Shown here: positions 35,659 through 44,710 of the stretch, one piece after another | Layout: every line of letters begins with the position of its first letter | Numbering within the stretch: the first letter of the stretch is position 1 | DNA from: Malaciobacter mytili LMG 24559 | GTDB lineage: Bacteria; Campylobacterota; Campylobacteria; Campylobacterales; Arcobacteraceae | Assembly: GCF_003346775.1 (NCBI RefSeq) | Contig: NZ_CP031219.1 | Coordinates: forward strand, 1,736,001-1,800,000 | Reading direction: 5' to 3' | Length of the DNA stretch: 64,000 nt | Notes under the pieces: model-generated | Seen by the model: the letters and a program-made list of their open reading frames with translations, nothing else | Told to the model about the DNA's origin: nothing | Database searches by the model: none | Position numbers and translations under genes: made by a program

Positions 35659-38478
35659 ATGCAAGATTCAATCAAAATATATAACGCAAAAGAAAATAAC
35701 TTAAAAAATATAAATTTAGAAATTCCAAAAAATAAACTAATTGTTTTTACTGGATTATCAGGTTCAGGAAAATCAACTCTTGCTTTTGATACTTTATATG
35801 CAGAAGGGCAAAGAAGATATATAGAATCACTATCTGCTTATGCCAGACAGTTTTTAGATAAAGTAGGAAAACCTGATGTGGAAAGAATAGAAGGTTTAAC
35901 TCCAGCAATTGCAATTGATCAAAAAACAACTTCTAAAAATCCAAGATCAACAGTTGGTACTATTACAGAAGTTTATGATTACTTTAGACTTTTATATGCA
36001 AGAGTTGGAAAACAACATTGTCATCAATGTGGACAACCAATTTCACAAATGAGTTCTTCTGATGTTATTGAACAAGTTTTATCTTTGCCAAATGAAGCAA
36101 AAATAGTAATACTAGCCCCACTTATAAATAGAAAAAAAGGAACTTTTGCTGATTTATTAGAAAGCCTTAGAAATAAAGGTTATGTAAGAGCTATGATTGA
36201 TGGAGTTATGGTAAGACTTGATGAAGAGATTGAATTAGAAAAAAATAAAATGCATACAATTAAAATAGTTGTAGATAGGGTTGTAGTAAAAGAAGAAAAT
36301 AGAGATAGAATTGCCCAAGATGTTGAAAAAGCCTTAAAAGAGAGTTTTGGAGAGTTAGAAGTTGAAGTTTTAAACCATGAAGAAGTTGAATGTGAAAAAC
36401 ATATACACTATTCAGAACATATGGCCTGCTTTGATTGTAAAATCTCTTTTGAACCACTTGAACCTTTAAGTTTTTCTTTTAACTCACCAAAAGGTGCTTG
36501 CCCTTCTTGTGATGGTTTAGGGATAAGATATACATTAGATATGAAGAAAATTATAGATGAAGATCTAAGTATTAAAGATGGAGCAATAAAAATAATCTAT
36601 GGATTTAATAAAGGTTACTATTTTAAAATGCTTACTGCTTTTTGTGAAGCTTCCAATATTGATATGAATAAACCATTTTGTGAATTAGAATCACATGAAA
36701 GAAAAGCTATTTTACACGGTGGAGTTGAAGATGCACAATTCACATGGAAAAGACATAAGCTTACTAGAAAATGGGAAGGTATTGTAAAAATCGCATATAA
36801 TATGGTTAAAGATGAAAAAGATATGGCTGATTATATGACAGAAAAAACTTGTGACTCATGTAATGGTAATAGATTAAAGCCCTCTTCATTAAGTGTAAGT
36901 GTTGCTAAAAAAACAATTGCAGATATTATAAACTTACCAATTGAAGATGCCCATGCTTTTTTCCAAGATGAAAAAAACTTTAGCTACTTTAATGAAAGAA
37001 ATAAAATGATAGCTGCACCTATTTTAAAAGAGATAAAAGAAAGAATCTTCTTTTTATATGATGTGGGCTTAGGATATATAACTTTAGGAAGAGATGCTAG
37101 AACTATTTCAGGAGGAGAAGCACAAAGAATTAGAGTTGCTTCACAAATTGGCTCAGGATTAACAGGAGTAATGTATGTATTAGATGAACCTTCAATTGGT
37201 TTACATGAAAGAGATACTACAAAATTAATTAAAACTTTAAAAGCACTACAAGAAAAAGGAAATACTGTAATTGTAGTTGAACATGATAAAGAGACAATAA
37301 AAGAAGCAGATTATATTGTAGATATTGGACCAAAAGCTGGAAAATATGGGGGAGAGATTGTTTTTGCTGGAACTTTAAAACAGATGTTAAAAGCAAATAC
37401 ATTAACTGCTCAATATGTATCAGGAAAAAAACAAATCTCTTATTTACATAATAGACCTCAAGAGGATTTTATTGAAATAAAAAATGTAAATATTAATAAT
37501 ATTAAAAATCTTGATGTACAAATTCCTCTTAGAAATTTATGTTCAATTACAGGAGTTAGTGGTAGTGGAAAATCTTCATTGATTTTACAAACGCTTCTTC
37601 CTGTGGCAAAAGAGTTATTAAATCATGCAAGAAAAGTAAAAAAAGTTGATGGAGTAGAAATTACAGGTCTTGAAAATCTAGATAAAGTTATTTATTTAGA
37701 CCAAAGCCCTATTGGAAGAACTCCAAGAAGTAATCCAGCGACATATACAGGACTTATGGATGAAATAAGAACTCTATTTTCTAAAACAAAAGAAGCAAGT
37801 TTAAGAGGATATAAAGTAGGAAGATTCTCATTTAATGTAAAAGGTGGAAGATGTGAGAAGTGTCAAGGAGAAGGTGAAATAAAAATTGAAATGCACTTCT
37901 TACCAGATATTATGGTTAAATGTGATGAATGTCATGGAAAAAGATACAATAAGCAAACTTTAGAAATTTTATATAAAGGCAAAAGTATTGCAGATGTTCT
38001 TGATATGAGTGTAGATGAAGCTTTAGATTTCTTTGCAAAAGTTCCAAAAGTTTATGCAAAACTTAAAACATTAAGTGATGTGGGATTAGGATATATTACC
38101 CTTGGACAAAATGCAGTAACTTTAAGTGGTGGAGAAGCTCAAAGAATTAAATTAAGTAAAGAGTTAAGTAAAAAAGATACAGGAAATACTTTATATGTTT
38201 TAGATGAACCAACAACAGGATTACATTTTGCTGATGTTGATAGACTTACAAAAGTTTTACATCATTTAGTAGAAGTTGGAAACTCTGTTCTTGTAATTGA
38301 ACACAACTTAGATATTATTAAAAACTCTGATTGGATTATTGATATAGGACCAGAAGGTGGAAGTAAAGGTGGAAAAATAATAGCACAAGGAACACCAGAA
38401 GAGTTAGCAAGAACACATAAACAAACAAACTCATATACAGGTTACTATTTAGATAAAGAGATTAATGGAAGCAATTGA
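35659..38478 (+). CDS. uvrA: UvrA, excinuclease ABC subunit A
   Basis: 939 residues with two ABC ATPase modules. Walker A motifs are GLSGSGKST (about 32) and GVSGSGKSS (about 635); signature motifs ISGGEAQR and LSGGEAQR follow. Zinc-binding cysteines occur in CHQCG, CPSCDGLG and CEKCQGEGE with CDECHGKR. UvrA recognises DNA damage and loads UvrB. TATAAT about 40 bases upstream is a likely promoter -10. The SD is weak. It overlaps the DUF309 gene by 14 bases. Confidence 0.97.
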   Translation: MQDSIKIYNAKENNLKNINLEIPKNKLIVFTGLSGSGKSTLAFDTLYAEGQRRYIESLSAYARQFLDKVGKPDVERIEGLTPAIAIDQKTTSKNPRSTVGTITEVYDYFRLLYARVGKQHCHQCGQPISQMSSSDVIEQVLSLPNEAKIVILAPLINRKKGTFADLLESLRNKGYVRAMIDGVMVRLDEEIELEKNKMHTIKIVVDRVVVKEENRDRIAQDVEKALKESFGELEVEVLNHEEVECEKHIHYSEHMACFDCKISFEPLEPLSFSFNSPKGACPSCDGLGIRYTLDMKKIIDEDLSIKDGAIKIIYGFNKGYYFKMLTAFCEASNIDMNKPFCELESHERKAILHGGVEDAQFTWKRHKLTRKWEGIVKIAYNMVKDEKDMADYMTEKTCDSCNGNRLKPSSLSVSVAKKTIADIINLPIEDAHAFFQDEKNFSYFNERNKMIAAPILKEIKERIFFLYDVGLGYITLGRDARTISGGEAQRIRVASQIGSGLTGVMYVLDEPSIGLHERDTTKLIKTLKALQEKGNTVIVVEHDKETIKEADYIVDIGPKAGKYGGEIVFAGTLKQMLKANTLTAQYVSGKKQISYLHNRPQEDFIEIKNVNINNIKNLDVQIPLRNLCSITGVSGSGKSSLILQTLLPVAKELLNHARKVKKVDGVEITGLENLDKVIYLDQSPIGRTPRSNPATYTGLMDEIRTLFSKTKEASLRGYKVGRFSFNVKGGRCEKCQGEGEIKIEMHFLPDIMVKCDECHGKRYNKQTLEILYKGKSIADVLDMSVDEALDFFAKVPKVYAKLKTLSDVGLGYITLGQNAVTLSGGEAQRIKLSKELSKKDTGNTLYVLDEPTTGLHFADVDRLTKVLHHLVEVGNSVLVIEHNLDIIKNSDWIIDIGPEGGSKGGKIIAQGTPEELARTHKQTNSYTGYYLDKEINGSN

Positions 38479-38785
38479 TAAGTTTATAAAAGCTATTGAA
38501 GAGCATAATTTTATACAAGCACATGAACTTTTAGAGGAAGATTGGAAAGAGTATAAAAAACAAGGCTTAAAAAAAGAAGCAAAAGCTTTACAAGGCCTTA
38601 TAAATGCTGCAACTGCCCTTGCACTTTTTTATAATAAAAAAAGGCCTGAGGGCTTTAAAAAAGTTTGGCCTGTTTATATAAAATATAAACCTCTTTTAAA
38701 GCAGGTTTCTTTTAAAAATATGCCAAAATACTATTATGCTTCTATATTATTAGAAGAGAAAAAAGAAGAGCTGATTAATTTTTAA
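38465..38785 (+). CDS. DUF309 protein
   Basis: 106 residues, all helical. The HELLEEDWKE segment carries the H-E-x-x-E-x-x-W signature of DUF309, a small family of unknown function; KALQGLINAATAL is the second conserved stretch. The ATG lies within the end of uvrA, so translation is coupled. The last three bases overlap the stop of the convergent gene at 38782. Confidence 0.82.
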   Translation: MEAIDKFIKAIEEHNFIQAHELLEEDWKEYKKQGLKKEAKALQGLINAATALALFYNKKRPEGFKKVWPVYIKYKPLLKQVSFKNMPKYYYASILLEEKKEELINF

Positions 38786-38802
38786 GAAATTTCAGCTACT
38801 TC
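38765..38802. terminator. Hairpin spanning both stop codons of the DUF309 gene and its convergent neighbour
   Basis: Nested arms pair across the overlapping stops: GAAG/CTTC, AGCTGA (38769-38774) with TCAGCT (38792-38797), and AATTT with AAATT around a TTAAG loop. One-base and two-base bulges interrupt the stem. The two genes overlap tail-to-tail by four bases, so the hairpin is within coding sequence of both. Confidence 0.55.
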
Positions 38803-39147
38803 ATGTTGTGATTTTAATAAATAGGCTTTTAATCTCATCATTTCATCAGTTGGGTATTGATTTTCAGCTTCTCCTCTAATTGCTCTTACAAAAAATTCAT
38901 TTGAATTATTATTAAATCCAAAATTAAAATTTGTTAAAGTATATTCAATGAAATTACTTTTTGCACTATTTTCAACTTTAGAAACTTTTGTAGTTTCTTC
39001 TGCTTTTAAAATCTCATTATTTATAAAACTAGATGATTCTTTTCCTTCAACTACTTTCGAACTATCATTTGAAGGTTGCACTTTTTGAATCTTTTGTGCT
39101 TGTTCATTTACATAAACATCTAGTTTTGGTACAACTCCATATTCCAT
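38782..39147 (-). CDS. Unknown soluble protein, possibly FlaG-like
   Basis: 121 residues from the ATG at 39147, which follows an excellent AAAGGAGG SD; longer versions run into the promoter region. The first 65 residues are polar and low-complexity (Ser, Lys, Glu, Asn). The C-terminal ~50 (NFIEYTLTNFNFGFNN through QYPTDEMMRLKAYL) look folded. The arrangement of a disordered head, a short beta segment and a PTDEMM end recalls FlaG flagellar proteins, but this is weak. It has no signal peptide and is transcribed alone. Confidence 0.6.
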   Translation of the reverse strand: MEYGVVPKLDVYVNEQAQKIQKVQPSNDSSKVVEGKESSSFINNEILKAEETTKVSKVENSAKSNFIEYTLTNFNFGFNNNSNEFFVRAIRGEAENQYPTDEMMRLKAYLLKSQHEVAEIS

Positions 39148-39237
39148 AACAACCTCCTTTTTAAAAGTTTCTATATTAAAATTATATAAAATTATTATAA
39201 GCTTTGTCAAATATTTTGTTTTAAAGTTTTTTTTAGA

Positions 39238-39350
39238 TATGATGTGGCGTGTTTTTCTGAAAACTACAAGCAACACAAATTATAACTATCAAAGGAGTAT
39301 TTATTGGAAGATAGTTCCCAGAGGTGCAATTTAATTACAGGTGAGAAAAA
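39238..39350 (+). promoter_or_regulatory. Promoter and structured leader of the CNNM/CBS gene
   Basis: TATGAT at 39238-39243, preceded by an 8-T tract, is a Campylobacter-style -10; transcription should start near 39250. The ~100-base leader has an outer GTGTT/AACAC pairing (39249-39253 with 39272-39276) and a 7-bp hairpin AACTATC (39284-39290) with GATAGTT (39310-39316). The loop of that hairpin holds a strong SD and a TTG start for a short upstream reading frame. Confidence 0.45.
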
Positions 39351-39363
39351 ATGGAACTTTTAA
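39304..39363 (+). CDS. Possible 19-residue leader peptide
   Basis: TTG at 39304 is preceded by AAAGGAG with a 6-base spacer. The frame reads M-E-D-S-S-Q-R-C-N-L-I-T-G-E-K-K-W-N-F and stops at 39361-39363, thirteen bases into the CNNM/CBS gene. The downstream gene has its own SD (AGGTGAG). Translation of the short frame could open or block the hairpin around it and so control the main gene. It may also be chance. Confidence 0.35.
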   Translation: MEDSSQRCNLITGEKKWNF

Positions 39364-40406
39364 TTATTCTATTTTTTATTGTAATTGGTACGTCATTCCT
39401 ATGTTCAGTTTTAGAATCAGTGATTCTATCAACAACAATTTCTTATATTTCTGTTTTGGAAGAAAAAGATCCAACAACAGGGAAATTGCTTAAAAAACTA
39501 AAATCAGATATTGATATTTCTATTGCGTCAATTCTTATTATTAATACAATTGCAAATACTCTTGGAGCAACTGCTATTGGAGTACAAGCGCAAAATGTAT
39601 TTGAAGGTCATGCCACAATAGTAATGATAATATCAATAATTCTAACATTTATGATTCTTTTCTTTGCAGAGATTATTCCAAAAACAATTGGTGCAGTATA
39701 TTGGAAACAATTAGCATCTATTGCAGCAAGACTAATCAATATATTTGTATTTATAACATATCCAATAATTGTTATAACTCAATTTGTTACAAAGAAAATA
39801 TCAAAAAACTCTACAAATAATGATTTCTTTTCAAGAGAAGAGTTAATACACTCTACACTTTTAAGTGAAGAAGAAGGAGTTATTGGAGATTTAGAATCAG
39901 ATATTATAGAAAATACATTAACATTAAATGGAGTTAAAGTAAAAGATATTTTAACACCAAGGTCTGTTATGTATGCTGTACCTAAAGATATTGCTATAAA
40001 AGATATTTTAGAAGATAAAAGAACTTTTAAATTTTCAAGAGTACCAGTATATGATGGAACTATTGACAATATCGTTGGGGTAGTTTTAACAAAAAAACTG
40101 TTCAAACAAGCTATAAAAGATAAAAATGTTTCAGTAGAAAATATTATGACTCCGGTATTTACTCTAAATGAGAATATACCAGTTGCAAAAGCATTAAATA
40201 AATTTATTCAGAAAAAAGAGCATATGTTTATCGTTCTTGATAATTATGACCAAACTGAAGGTTTAGTTACACTTGAAGATTGTATTGAAACTTTATTAGG
40301 TTTAGAAATTATGGATGAACTTGATACTATTGCGGATATGAGAAAATTAGCTATAAATAAAATGAAAGCTAAAAGAAAAGAAAAAGGGAATAAAGAGGGG
40401 AAATAA
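39351..40406 (+). CDS. CNNM-domain (DUF21) membrane protein with CBS pair
   Basis: 351 residues. The N-terminal DUF21/CNNM transmembrane domain (about 1-170, four helices) includes FAEIIPKTIG. Two CBS domains (about 200-320) follow, with LTPRSVMYAV and IMTPVFTL. The CorC_HlyC domain usually found at the C-terminus is missing; the protein ends in a Lys-rich tail. Relatives are linked to magnesium or cobalt efflux and to sodium-coupled magnesium export. It has its own promoter and an unusual leader. Confidence 0.87.
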   Translation: MELLIILFFIVIGTSFLCSVLESVILSTTISYISVLEEKDPTTGKLLKKLKSDIDISIASILIINTIANTLGATAIGVQAQNVFEGHATIVMIISIILTFMILFFAEIIPKTIGAVYWKQLASIAARLINIFVFITYPIIVITQFVTKKISKNSTNNDFFSREELIHSTLLSEEEGVIGDLESDIIENTLTLNGVKVKDILTPRSVMYAVPKDIAIKDILEDKRTFKFSRVPVYDGTIDNIVGVVLTKKLFKQAIKDKNVSVENIMTPVFTLNENIPVAKALNKFIQKKEHMFIVLDNYDQTEGLVTLEDCIETLLGLEIMDELDTIADMRKLAINKMKAKRKEKGNKEGK

Positions 40407-40419
40407 TCCTTTCTCTTTA
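40391..40419. terminator. Bidirectional hairpin between the CNNM/CBS gene and the diguanylate cyclase
   Basis: TAAAGAG (40391-40397) and CTCTTTA (40413-40419) form a 7-bp stem, with an inner GGA/TCC pairing across an asymmetric bulge. Stop codons of both convergent genes fall inside it. Confidence 0.6.
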
Positions 40420-41838
40420 TTCTGAAATTTCTACCCTATTCTTCCCTTTATTTTTTGCTTTATATAAAGTCTTATCAACTCTAATAAAAAATTCATCTTT
40501 TGTCTCATTATCTTTTAATGTAGCAATAGAAACACTAACTGTTAATTCTTTTTTTATTATGTTTCTAATTTGCTTATTTTCTTTAATTACAACTCTTATA
40601 TTATCAGCAATTTTAAATAAATTATCATTAGAAGTTTCATTTAAAAGAATAATAAATTCTTCTCCTCCCCATCTAGCAATAAAATCATCTTTTCTAAGAG
40701 TTGCTTTTAAAATCTTTGAAACTATAATAAGTATTTCATCTCCTATTTTATGTCCATAAGTATCATTTATAAATTTAAAATCATCAATATCAAGTAAAAT
40801 AATACTAAATTTATTGTTTTTTTCTATAAGCTTTACAAATTCTATATCAAAAATATTTCTATTATATAAACTTATTAATTTATCAATTTTTGCAAACTCT
40901 TCTAGATTTTTTTGATAAGTAAAAAAGTAAAAATAAGTAAATATTAAAATAACCACTACTACACTAAAAGCAATTAAAATCTCTGAAAATAGATTTTCAT
41001 TAAGTTTTTTTAGAAAATCTTTTTCTTTTGTTTCAACAAATAAAAACAAATCTAATTCATCTATATATCTAATATTTAAATAATAGTTTTCATCCTCAAA
41101 AACATACTCATAAAACTCTTTATTCCCCAAAGAAGCATTATCAATAATCTCTTTTAATTTTGCAATTTTACTAACTTTTATTTTCTCTTTATCATTACTA
41201 CTTAATACTACTTCATATTTGCTATTTACAAAATAAATATCATGTTTATACTTTTTTTTATACTGTTTTAATAAATTTGCAACATGATTTGTCTCTAATC
41301 CAACACCAGTTACTCCTAAAAAATTTCCATTTTTATCAATAATTTTAAAGTTTGTAAAAATTGTTAAAGCATCATTATTTGCTAAACTTAAATCTATATT
41401 TGATTCATAATCACTATGGGAAGCCTTAACCCTATAAAACCAAATATCCCTTTCATTTGAAGCACTTACATATTTTAAAATACCTTTTGAATAATAATAA
41501 GCCTTTGTTTTTTCAGAAACTAAAAAACTAATAGAAGCTTGGTATTTTTTTTCTATCATTTCTAAATAATCTTTTATATTATTTATATTTTTTTCGCCAT
41601 CAATAATCCAATTTTTTAAAAAAGTATCATTTGACATAAAAGAAGAAATTAAATTTGGTTTTATTAAATCTCTTTGAATTTCAGAATAGATATTATCACT
41701 ACTTAAAGGTAGAGATTTATGTTTAACCTCTTCTTTTGTAATCTCTGCTGCAATTTTATAACTACTATATGAAGTAAAACAAAAACCAAAAAAAAGTAAT
41801 AGAATTGTAGAAAGAATCATAGTTTGTTTATTTAACAT
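40417..41838 (-). CDS. Membrane diguanylate cyclase with Cache sensor
   Basis: 473 residues from the ATG at 41838 (GGA 7 bases upstream; a TTG 12 bases further up is the alternative). A membrane helix (about 8-26), a periplasmic double-Cache-like domain (about 35-275), a second helix (about 287-308) and a C-terminal GGDEF domain. The active loop is GGEEF at about 391-395, and the allosteric I-site RKDD lies at about 382-385, so it should make cyclic di-GMP with product inhibition. The ligand of the sensor is unknown. It is a single-gene unit. Confidence 0.9.
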   Translation of the reverse strand: MLNKQTMILSTILLLFFGFCFTSYSSYKIAAEITKEEVKHKSLPLSSDNIYSEIQRDLIKPNLISSFMSNDTFLKNWIIDGEKNINNIKDYLEMIEKKYQASISFLVSEKTKAYYYSKGILKYVSASNERDIWFYRVKASHSDYESNIDLSLANNDALTIFTNFKIIDKNGNFLGVTGVGLETNHVANLLKQYKKKYKHDIYFVNSKYEVVLSSNDKEKIKVSKIAKLKEIIDNASLGNKEFYEYVFEDENYYLNIRYIDELDLFLFVETKEKDFLKKLNENLFSEILIAFSVVVVILIFTYFYFFTYQKNLEEFAKIDKLISLYNRNIFDIEFVKLIEKNNKFSIILLDIDDFKFINDTYGHKIGDEILIIVSKILKATLRKDDFIARWGGEEFIILLNETSNDNLFKIADNIRVVIKENKQIRNIIKKELTVSVSIATLKDNETKDEFFIRVDKTLYKAKNKGKNRVEISE

Positions 41839-41935
41839 AAAAGTGTCCAATTTAAAATAAATTTTTATAAGTATACTTTATTATTATAAAATCTTTTAAA
41901 TTTTTAAAGATATAATCAAAATAAAAAGAGAAAAA

Positions 41936-42403
41936 ATGCTAAATAATTTCCTGAAATCTTTTAAAAGTGTAGTCTTATCTACAATTGATGAAAATGATTT
42001 TCCTTTTACAAGTTATGCACCTTATATAAAAGTACATAACAAATATTACTTTTATCTAAGCAATATGGCAAAACATTCACATAATCTAAAAAAAACTCAA
42101 AAAGTTTCACTATTTTTTATAGAAGATGAACAAAAAACTGAAAATATTTTCGCAAGAAAAAGAGTAGTTTTTCAAGCAAGAGTAGAAGTTATTTCAAAAG
42201 ATATACTTTTATACAAAGAGGTATTAGATAAATTTGAAAAGCTTGATAATACTATTGCAACTTTAAGAAAAATGAGTGATTTTAATCTATATGAAGCAGA
42301 GGTTTTTTATGGAGAAGCTGTTTTTGGGTTTGGAAAAGCTTATGAAATAAAAGGGAAAAATTTTGATGAGTTAATTGCAAAAAAAGCAACAGGACATAAA
42401 TAG
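41936..42403 (+). CDS. PNPOx-fold protein related to HugZ/ChuZ haem oxygenases
   Basis: 155 residues of the split-barrel flavin-binding fold. FTSYAPYIKVHNKYYFYLSN and VVFQARVEV are typical of the pyridoxamine-oxidase-like domain of HugZ. The AVFGFGKAYEIKG segment near the end is also shared. It lacks the C-terminal domain of full HugZ (about 250 residues), though it ends in a His-containing tail. Haem or flavin binding is an inference. It is convergent with pdxH, which has the same fold but a different family. Confidence 0.7.
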   Translation: MLNNFLKSFKSVVLSTIDENDFPFTSYAPYIKVHNKYYFYLSNMAKHSHNLKKTQKVSLFFIEDEQKTENIFARKRVVFQARVEVISKDILLYKEVLDKFEKLDNTIATLRKMSDFNLYEAEVFYGEAVFGFGKAYEIKGKNFDELIAKKATGHK

Positions 42404-42425
42404 ATTAGCTTACGGAGCTAATCTA
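42401..42425. terminator. Bidirectional hairpin between the HugZ-like gene and pdxH
   Basis: TAGATTAGCT and AGCTAATCTA form a perfect 10-bp stem with a TACGG loop. The TAG stop of the plus-strand gene begins the stem, and the pdxH stop overlaps the loop side, so both stops lie inside the structure. Confidence 0.8.
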
Positions 42426-43048
42426 TCTATTTGCCATTTATTATCTTCTTTTAAAGTATAAACAAATCTATCATGCAACCTATGCTTTGCACCTTGCCAA
42501 AACTCAATCTTTTGAGGTTTTAAAATATACCCTCCCCAAAAAGAAGGAAAAGGTATCTCCCCTTTTACAAATTTACTTTTTATCTCATTGAATTTTGCTT
42601 CTAGAACTGACCTTGAGCTTATAACTTGACTTTGTTGTGATACCCAAGCCCCTATTTGACTCCCTTTAGGGCGAGAAAGAAAATATTTTAAAGATTTTGT
42701 TGAAGAAATTCTTTCAATTACTCCTTCAATTTTTACTTGTCTTTCTAAACCTAACCAAGCAAAATGAATTGCTGCTTTTGGGTTTTGTTCTAGTTGTTTT
42801 GCTTTTACACTTTCATAATTTGAAAAAAATACAAAACCACTCTCATCAAAAAACTTTAATAATACAGTCCTAATTGAAGGCATCATATCCTCTCCCACTG
42901 TTGCTAAACTCATAGCATTTGGCTCAATTAAATCTGCACTCATTGCTTGTTCAAACCACTTTTCAAACTGCTTTATAGGATTGTCATCTAAATCCTTTCT
43001 TCGTAAACCTTGATTTACATACTCTTCTCTCATAGAACTTAAGTCCAC
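42410..43048 (-). CDS. pdxH: PdxH, pyridoxamine 5'-phosphate oxidase
   Basis: 212 residues. FMN-binding signatures include SIRTVLLKFF and FFSNYESVKAKQLEQNP; SRPKGSQIGAWVSQQSQ and the C-terminal RLHDRFVY with RLAP are diagnostic for PdxH. It makes pyridoxal 5'-phosphate. The GTG start has GGAG 6 bases upstream. It follows the glutathione peroxidase gene by 9 bases. Confidence 0.95.
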   Translation of the reverse strand: MDLSSMREEYVNQGLRRKDLDDNPIKQFEKWFEQAMSADLIEPNAMSLATVGEDMMPSIRTVLLKFFDESGFVFFSNYESVKAKQLEQNPKAAIHFAWLGLERQVKIEGVIERISSTKSLKYFLSRPKGSQIGAWVSQQSQVISSRSVLEAKFNEIKSKFVKGEIPFPSFWGGYILKPQKIEFWQGAKHRLHDRFVYTLKEDNKWQIDRLAP

Positions 43049-43057
43049 GAAAATCTC

Positions 43058-43591
43058 CTAAAGTAAATTTTCAATCTGTTTTTCTAAACTTTCAGGTGTT
43101 GTAGAAGGAGCAAATCTCTCCACTATTTTTCCTTGTTTATTAACTAAAAATTTTGTAAAATTCCATTTTATTGCCTCTGTTCCCAATACTCCAGAAGCTT
43201 CTTGTTTTAAAAGTTTATATAAATCATGTGTATTTTCTCCATTTACTTCAACTTTTGAAAACATTGGAAAAGTTACATCATATGTTAAAGAACAAAACTC
43301 TTTTATTTTTTGTTCATCTTCTGGTTCTTGATTCATAAACTGATTGCAAGGGAAACCTAAAACTACAAAATCTTTAGTTTTATATTTTTTATAAAGTTTT
43401 TCTAAACCTTCATATTGAGAAGTAAAGCCACAAAAACTTGCAACATTTACAATAAGTAAAACTTTATTTTTATATTCACTCATTTTTATAGTTTTACCTT
43501 CAATTGTTTTAACTTCAATATCATATATACTTTGCATATTCTCTCCTAATAAAGAAGATAAAAATATTAAGAAAATAACTATTATTTTCAT
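43058..43591 (-). CDS. Periplasmic glutathione peroxidase-family protein
   Basis: 177 residues with a signal peptide (about 1-16). The peroxidatic residue is Cys in NVASFCGFT, encoded by TGT, not selenocysteine. The Gln (GFPCNQF) and Trp-Asn (IKWNFTKF) of the catalytic tetrad are present. A second Cys in FPCNQ may form a thioredoxin-reducible disulfide, as in many bacterial members. It would remove peroxides in the periplasm. It overlaps the upstream SRPBCC gene by 4 bases. Confidence 0.9.
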   Translation of the reverse strand: MKIIVIFLIFLSSLLGENMQSIYDIEVKTIEGKTIKMSEYKNKVLLIVNVASFCGFTSQYEGLEKLYKKYKTKDFVVLGFPCNQFMNQEPEDEQKIKEFCSLTYDVTFPMFSKVEVNGENTHDLYKLLKQEASGVLGTEAIKWNFTKFLVNKQGKIVERFAPSTTPESLEKQIENLL

Positions 43592-44037
43592 ATTTTTCCT
43601 TCTAAAATATTTTTTGTTACTTTATGACGAAAATCAAACATCTTTTCTAAATCACTTTGAATAAAACTACTAAAAATCCTTCCAATAAATCCAAAAGGAA
43701 GTTCATATCTTACCACATCTTTAAGTAAAACTTTATTACCTCTTTTTTCAAAGATATGTTGATGTTCCCAAAATTTAAATGGAGATTTTAAAGCTTCATC
43801 TATAAATAACTTTGGATATTCTATTTTTTTTATACGAATAATCCATAAAAAGCTTAAAAAGTTTTTTGTAGTTTTTAAACTAATTACTTGTCCCTCTTTA
43901 GGCTGAATATTTTTTGTTAATAAAGTTGCTTTTATATTACTAGGAGTTATTTTTAAAAGATTATTTGTATCCATATGAAAAGCAAATAATTCTTCTAACG
44001 TTGTATTTATATAAGTTTCTTTTGTAAATGTTTTCAT
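43588..44037 (-). CDS. SRPBCC-fold (START-like) protein
   Basis: 149 residues, cytoplasmic. The N-terminal YINTTLEELFAFHMDTNNL, the central FKFWEHQHIFEKRGNKVLLKDVVRYELPFG and the C-terminal helix with FDFRHKVTKNIL match the polyketide-cyclase/SRPBCC ligand-binding family. The ligand is not known. An AAAAGGAG SD precedes the ATG. It leads the unit with the glutathione peroxidase and pdxH genes. Confidence 0.75.
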   Translation of the reverse strand: MKTFTKETYINTTLEELFAFHMDTNNLLKITPSNIKATLLTKNIQPKEGQVISLKTTKNFLSFLWIIRIKKIEYPKLFIDEALKSPFKFWEHQHIFEKRGNKVLLKDVVRYELPFGFIGRIFSSFIQSDLEKMFDFRHKVTKNILEGKI

Positions 44038-44100
44038 AAATACTCCTTTTTATTTAATTATAACTAGTAAAGAAGTATTTATATATAGTTTTTTTGTCAG

Positions 44101-44661
44101 TTAATTTCGTTTATTAAACTTTGTAATTACACTTTTTATTTGTAATTCATTTGCCAATGAATATGCACTATTACCTAAAGTGTCATTTTCATAAATATTT
44201 GCACCATTTTTTAGTAAGTAATCAATACAATGCAATTTATTATATAAAACTGCATAAATTAATCCTGTTGCATTTATCTCATCTAAAAAGTTCAAATCAA
44301 GTCCACAATTTTTCAAAGTCTTTAACATCTTTACATCATCATTATAAATAGCAAAATGAACTGCTGATAAAGTTGGAGTTACATAAGTATTAATATAATT
44401 TTTTATTAAAAGTCTTACTGCTTCATGATTTTTAAATTTAATTGCCCAATATAAAGCATTTCTTCCTTTTTTATCTCTAATATTAATATTAACTCCTAAA
44501 GAAATAAGAGAGTTTATATTTTCATTATAGGCTATTGATTCAAAAAGTACGCACCAGCCATCTTTATCTTGATAATTAATATCTAACCCACTAAAAAGAA
44601 GTTTTTTTAGTGAAAAACTTTTATTTAAAGATTTATTCTCAATAAAAAAATTTGTACTCAT
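44101..44661 (-). CDS. Ankyrin-repeat protein
   Basis: 186 residues, built of about four ankyrin repeats from residue 25 onward (LLFSGLDINYQDKDGWCVL, ISLGVNINIRDKKGRNALYWA, LKNCGLDLNFLDEINATGLIYA, LKNGANIYENDTLGNSAYSLA). There is no signal peptide. Ankyrin repeats bind other proteins; the partner is unknown. A 17-base symmetric element resembling a Fur site lies 57 bases upstream (44718-44734). It is transcribed alone. Confidence 0.85.
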   Translation of the reverse strand: MSTNFFIENKSLNKSFSLKKLLFSGLDINYQDKDGWCVLFESIAYNENINSLISLGVNINIRDKKGRNALYWAIKFKNHEAVRLLIKNYINTYVTPTLSAVHFAIYNDDVKMLKTLKNCGLDLNFLDEINATGLIYAVLYNKLHCIDYLLKNGANIYENDTLGNSAYSLANELQIKSVITKFNKRN

Positions 44662-44710
44662 AATATGACCTTTTTATTAAACTAAAAAAATCATAGCAAA
44701 AACAAACTTA

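Noticed and set aside
39227-39234. An 8-T tract as a phase-variation repeat
   Set aside because: It is upstream of a -10 in a region where T-rich tracts are normal for Campylobacterota promoters, and it is short.
43058-43591. Possible selenocysteine in the glutathione peroxidase
   Set aside because: The active-site codon is TGT, so it is a cysteine enzyme.
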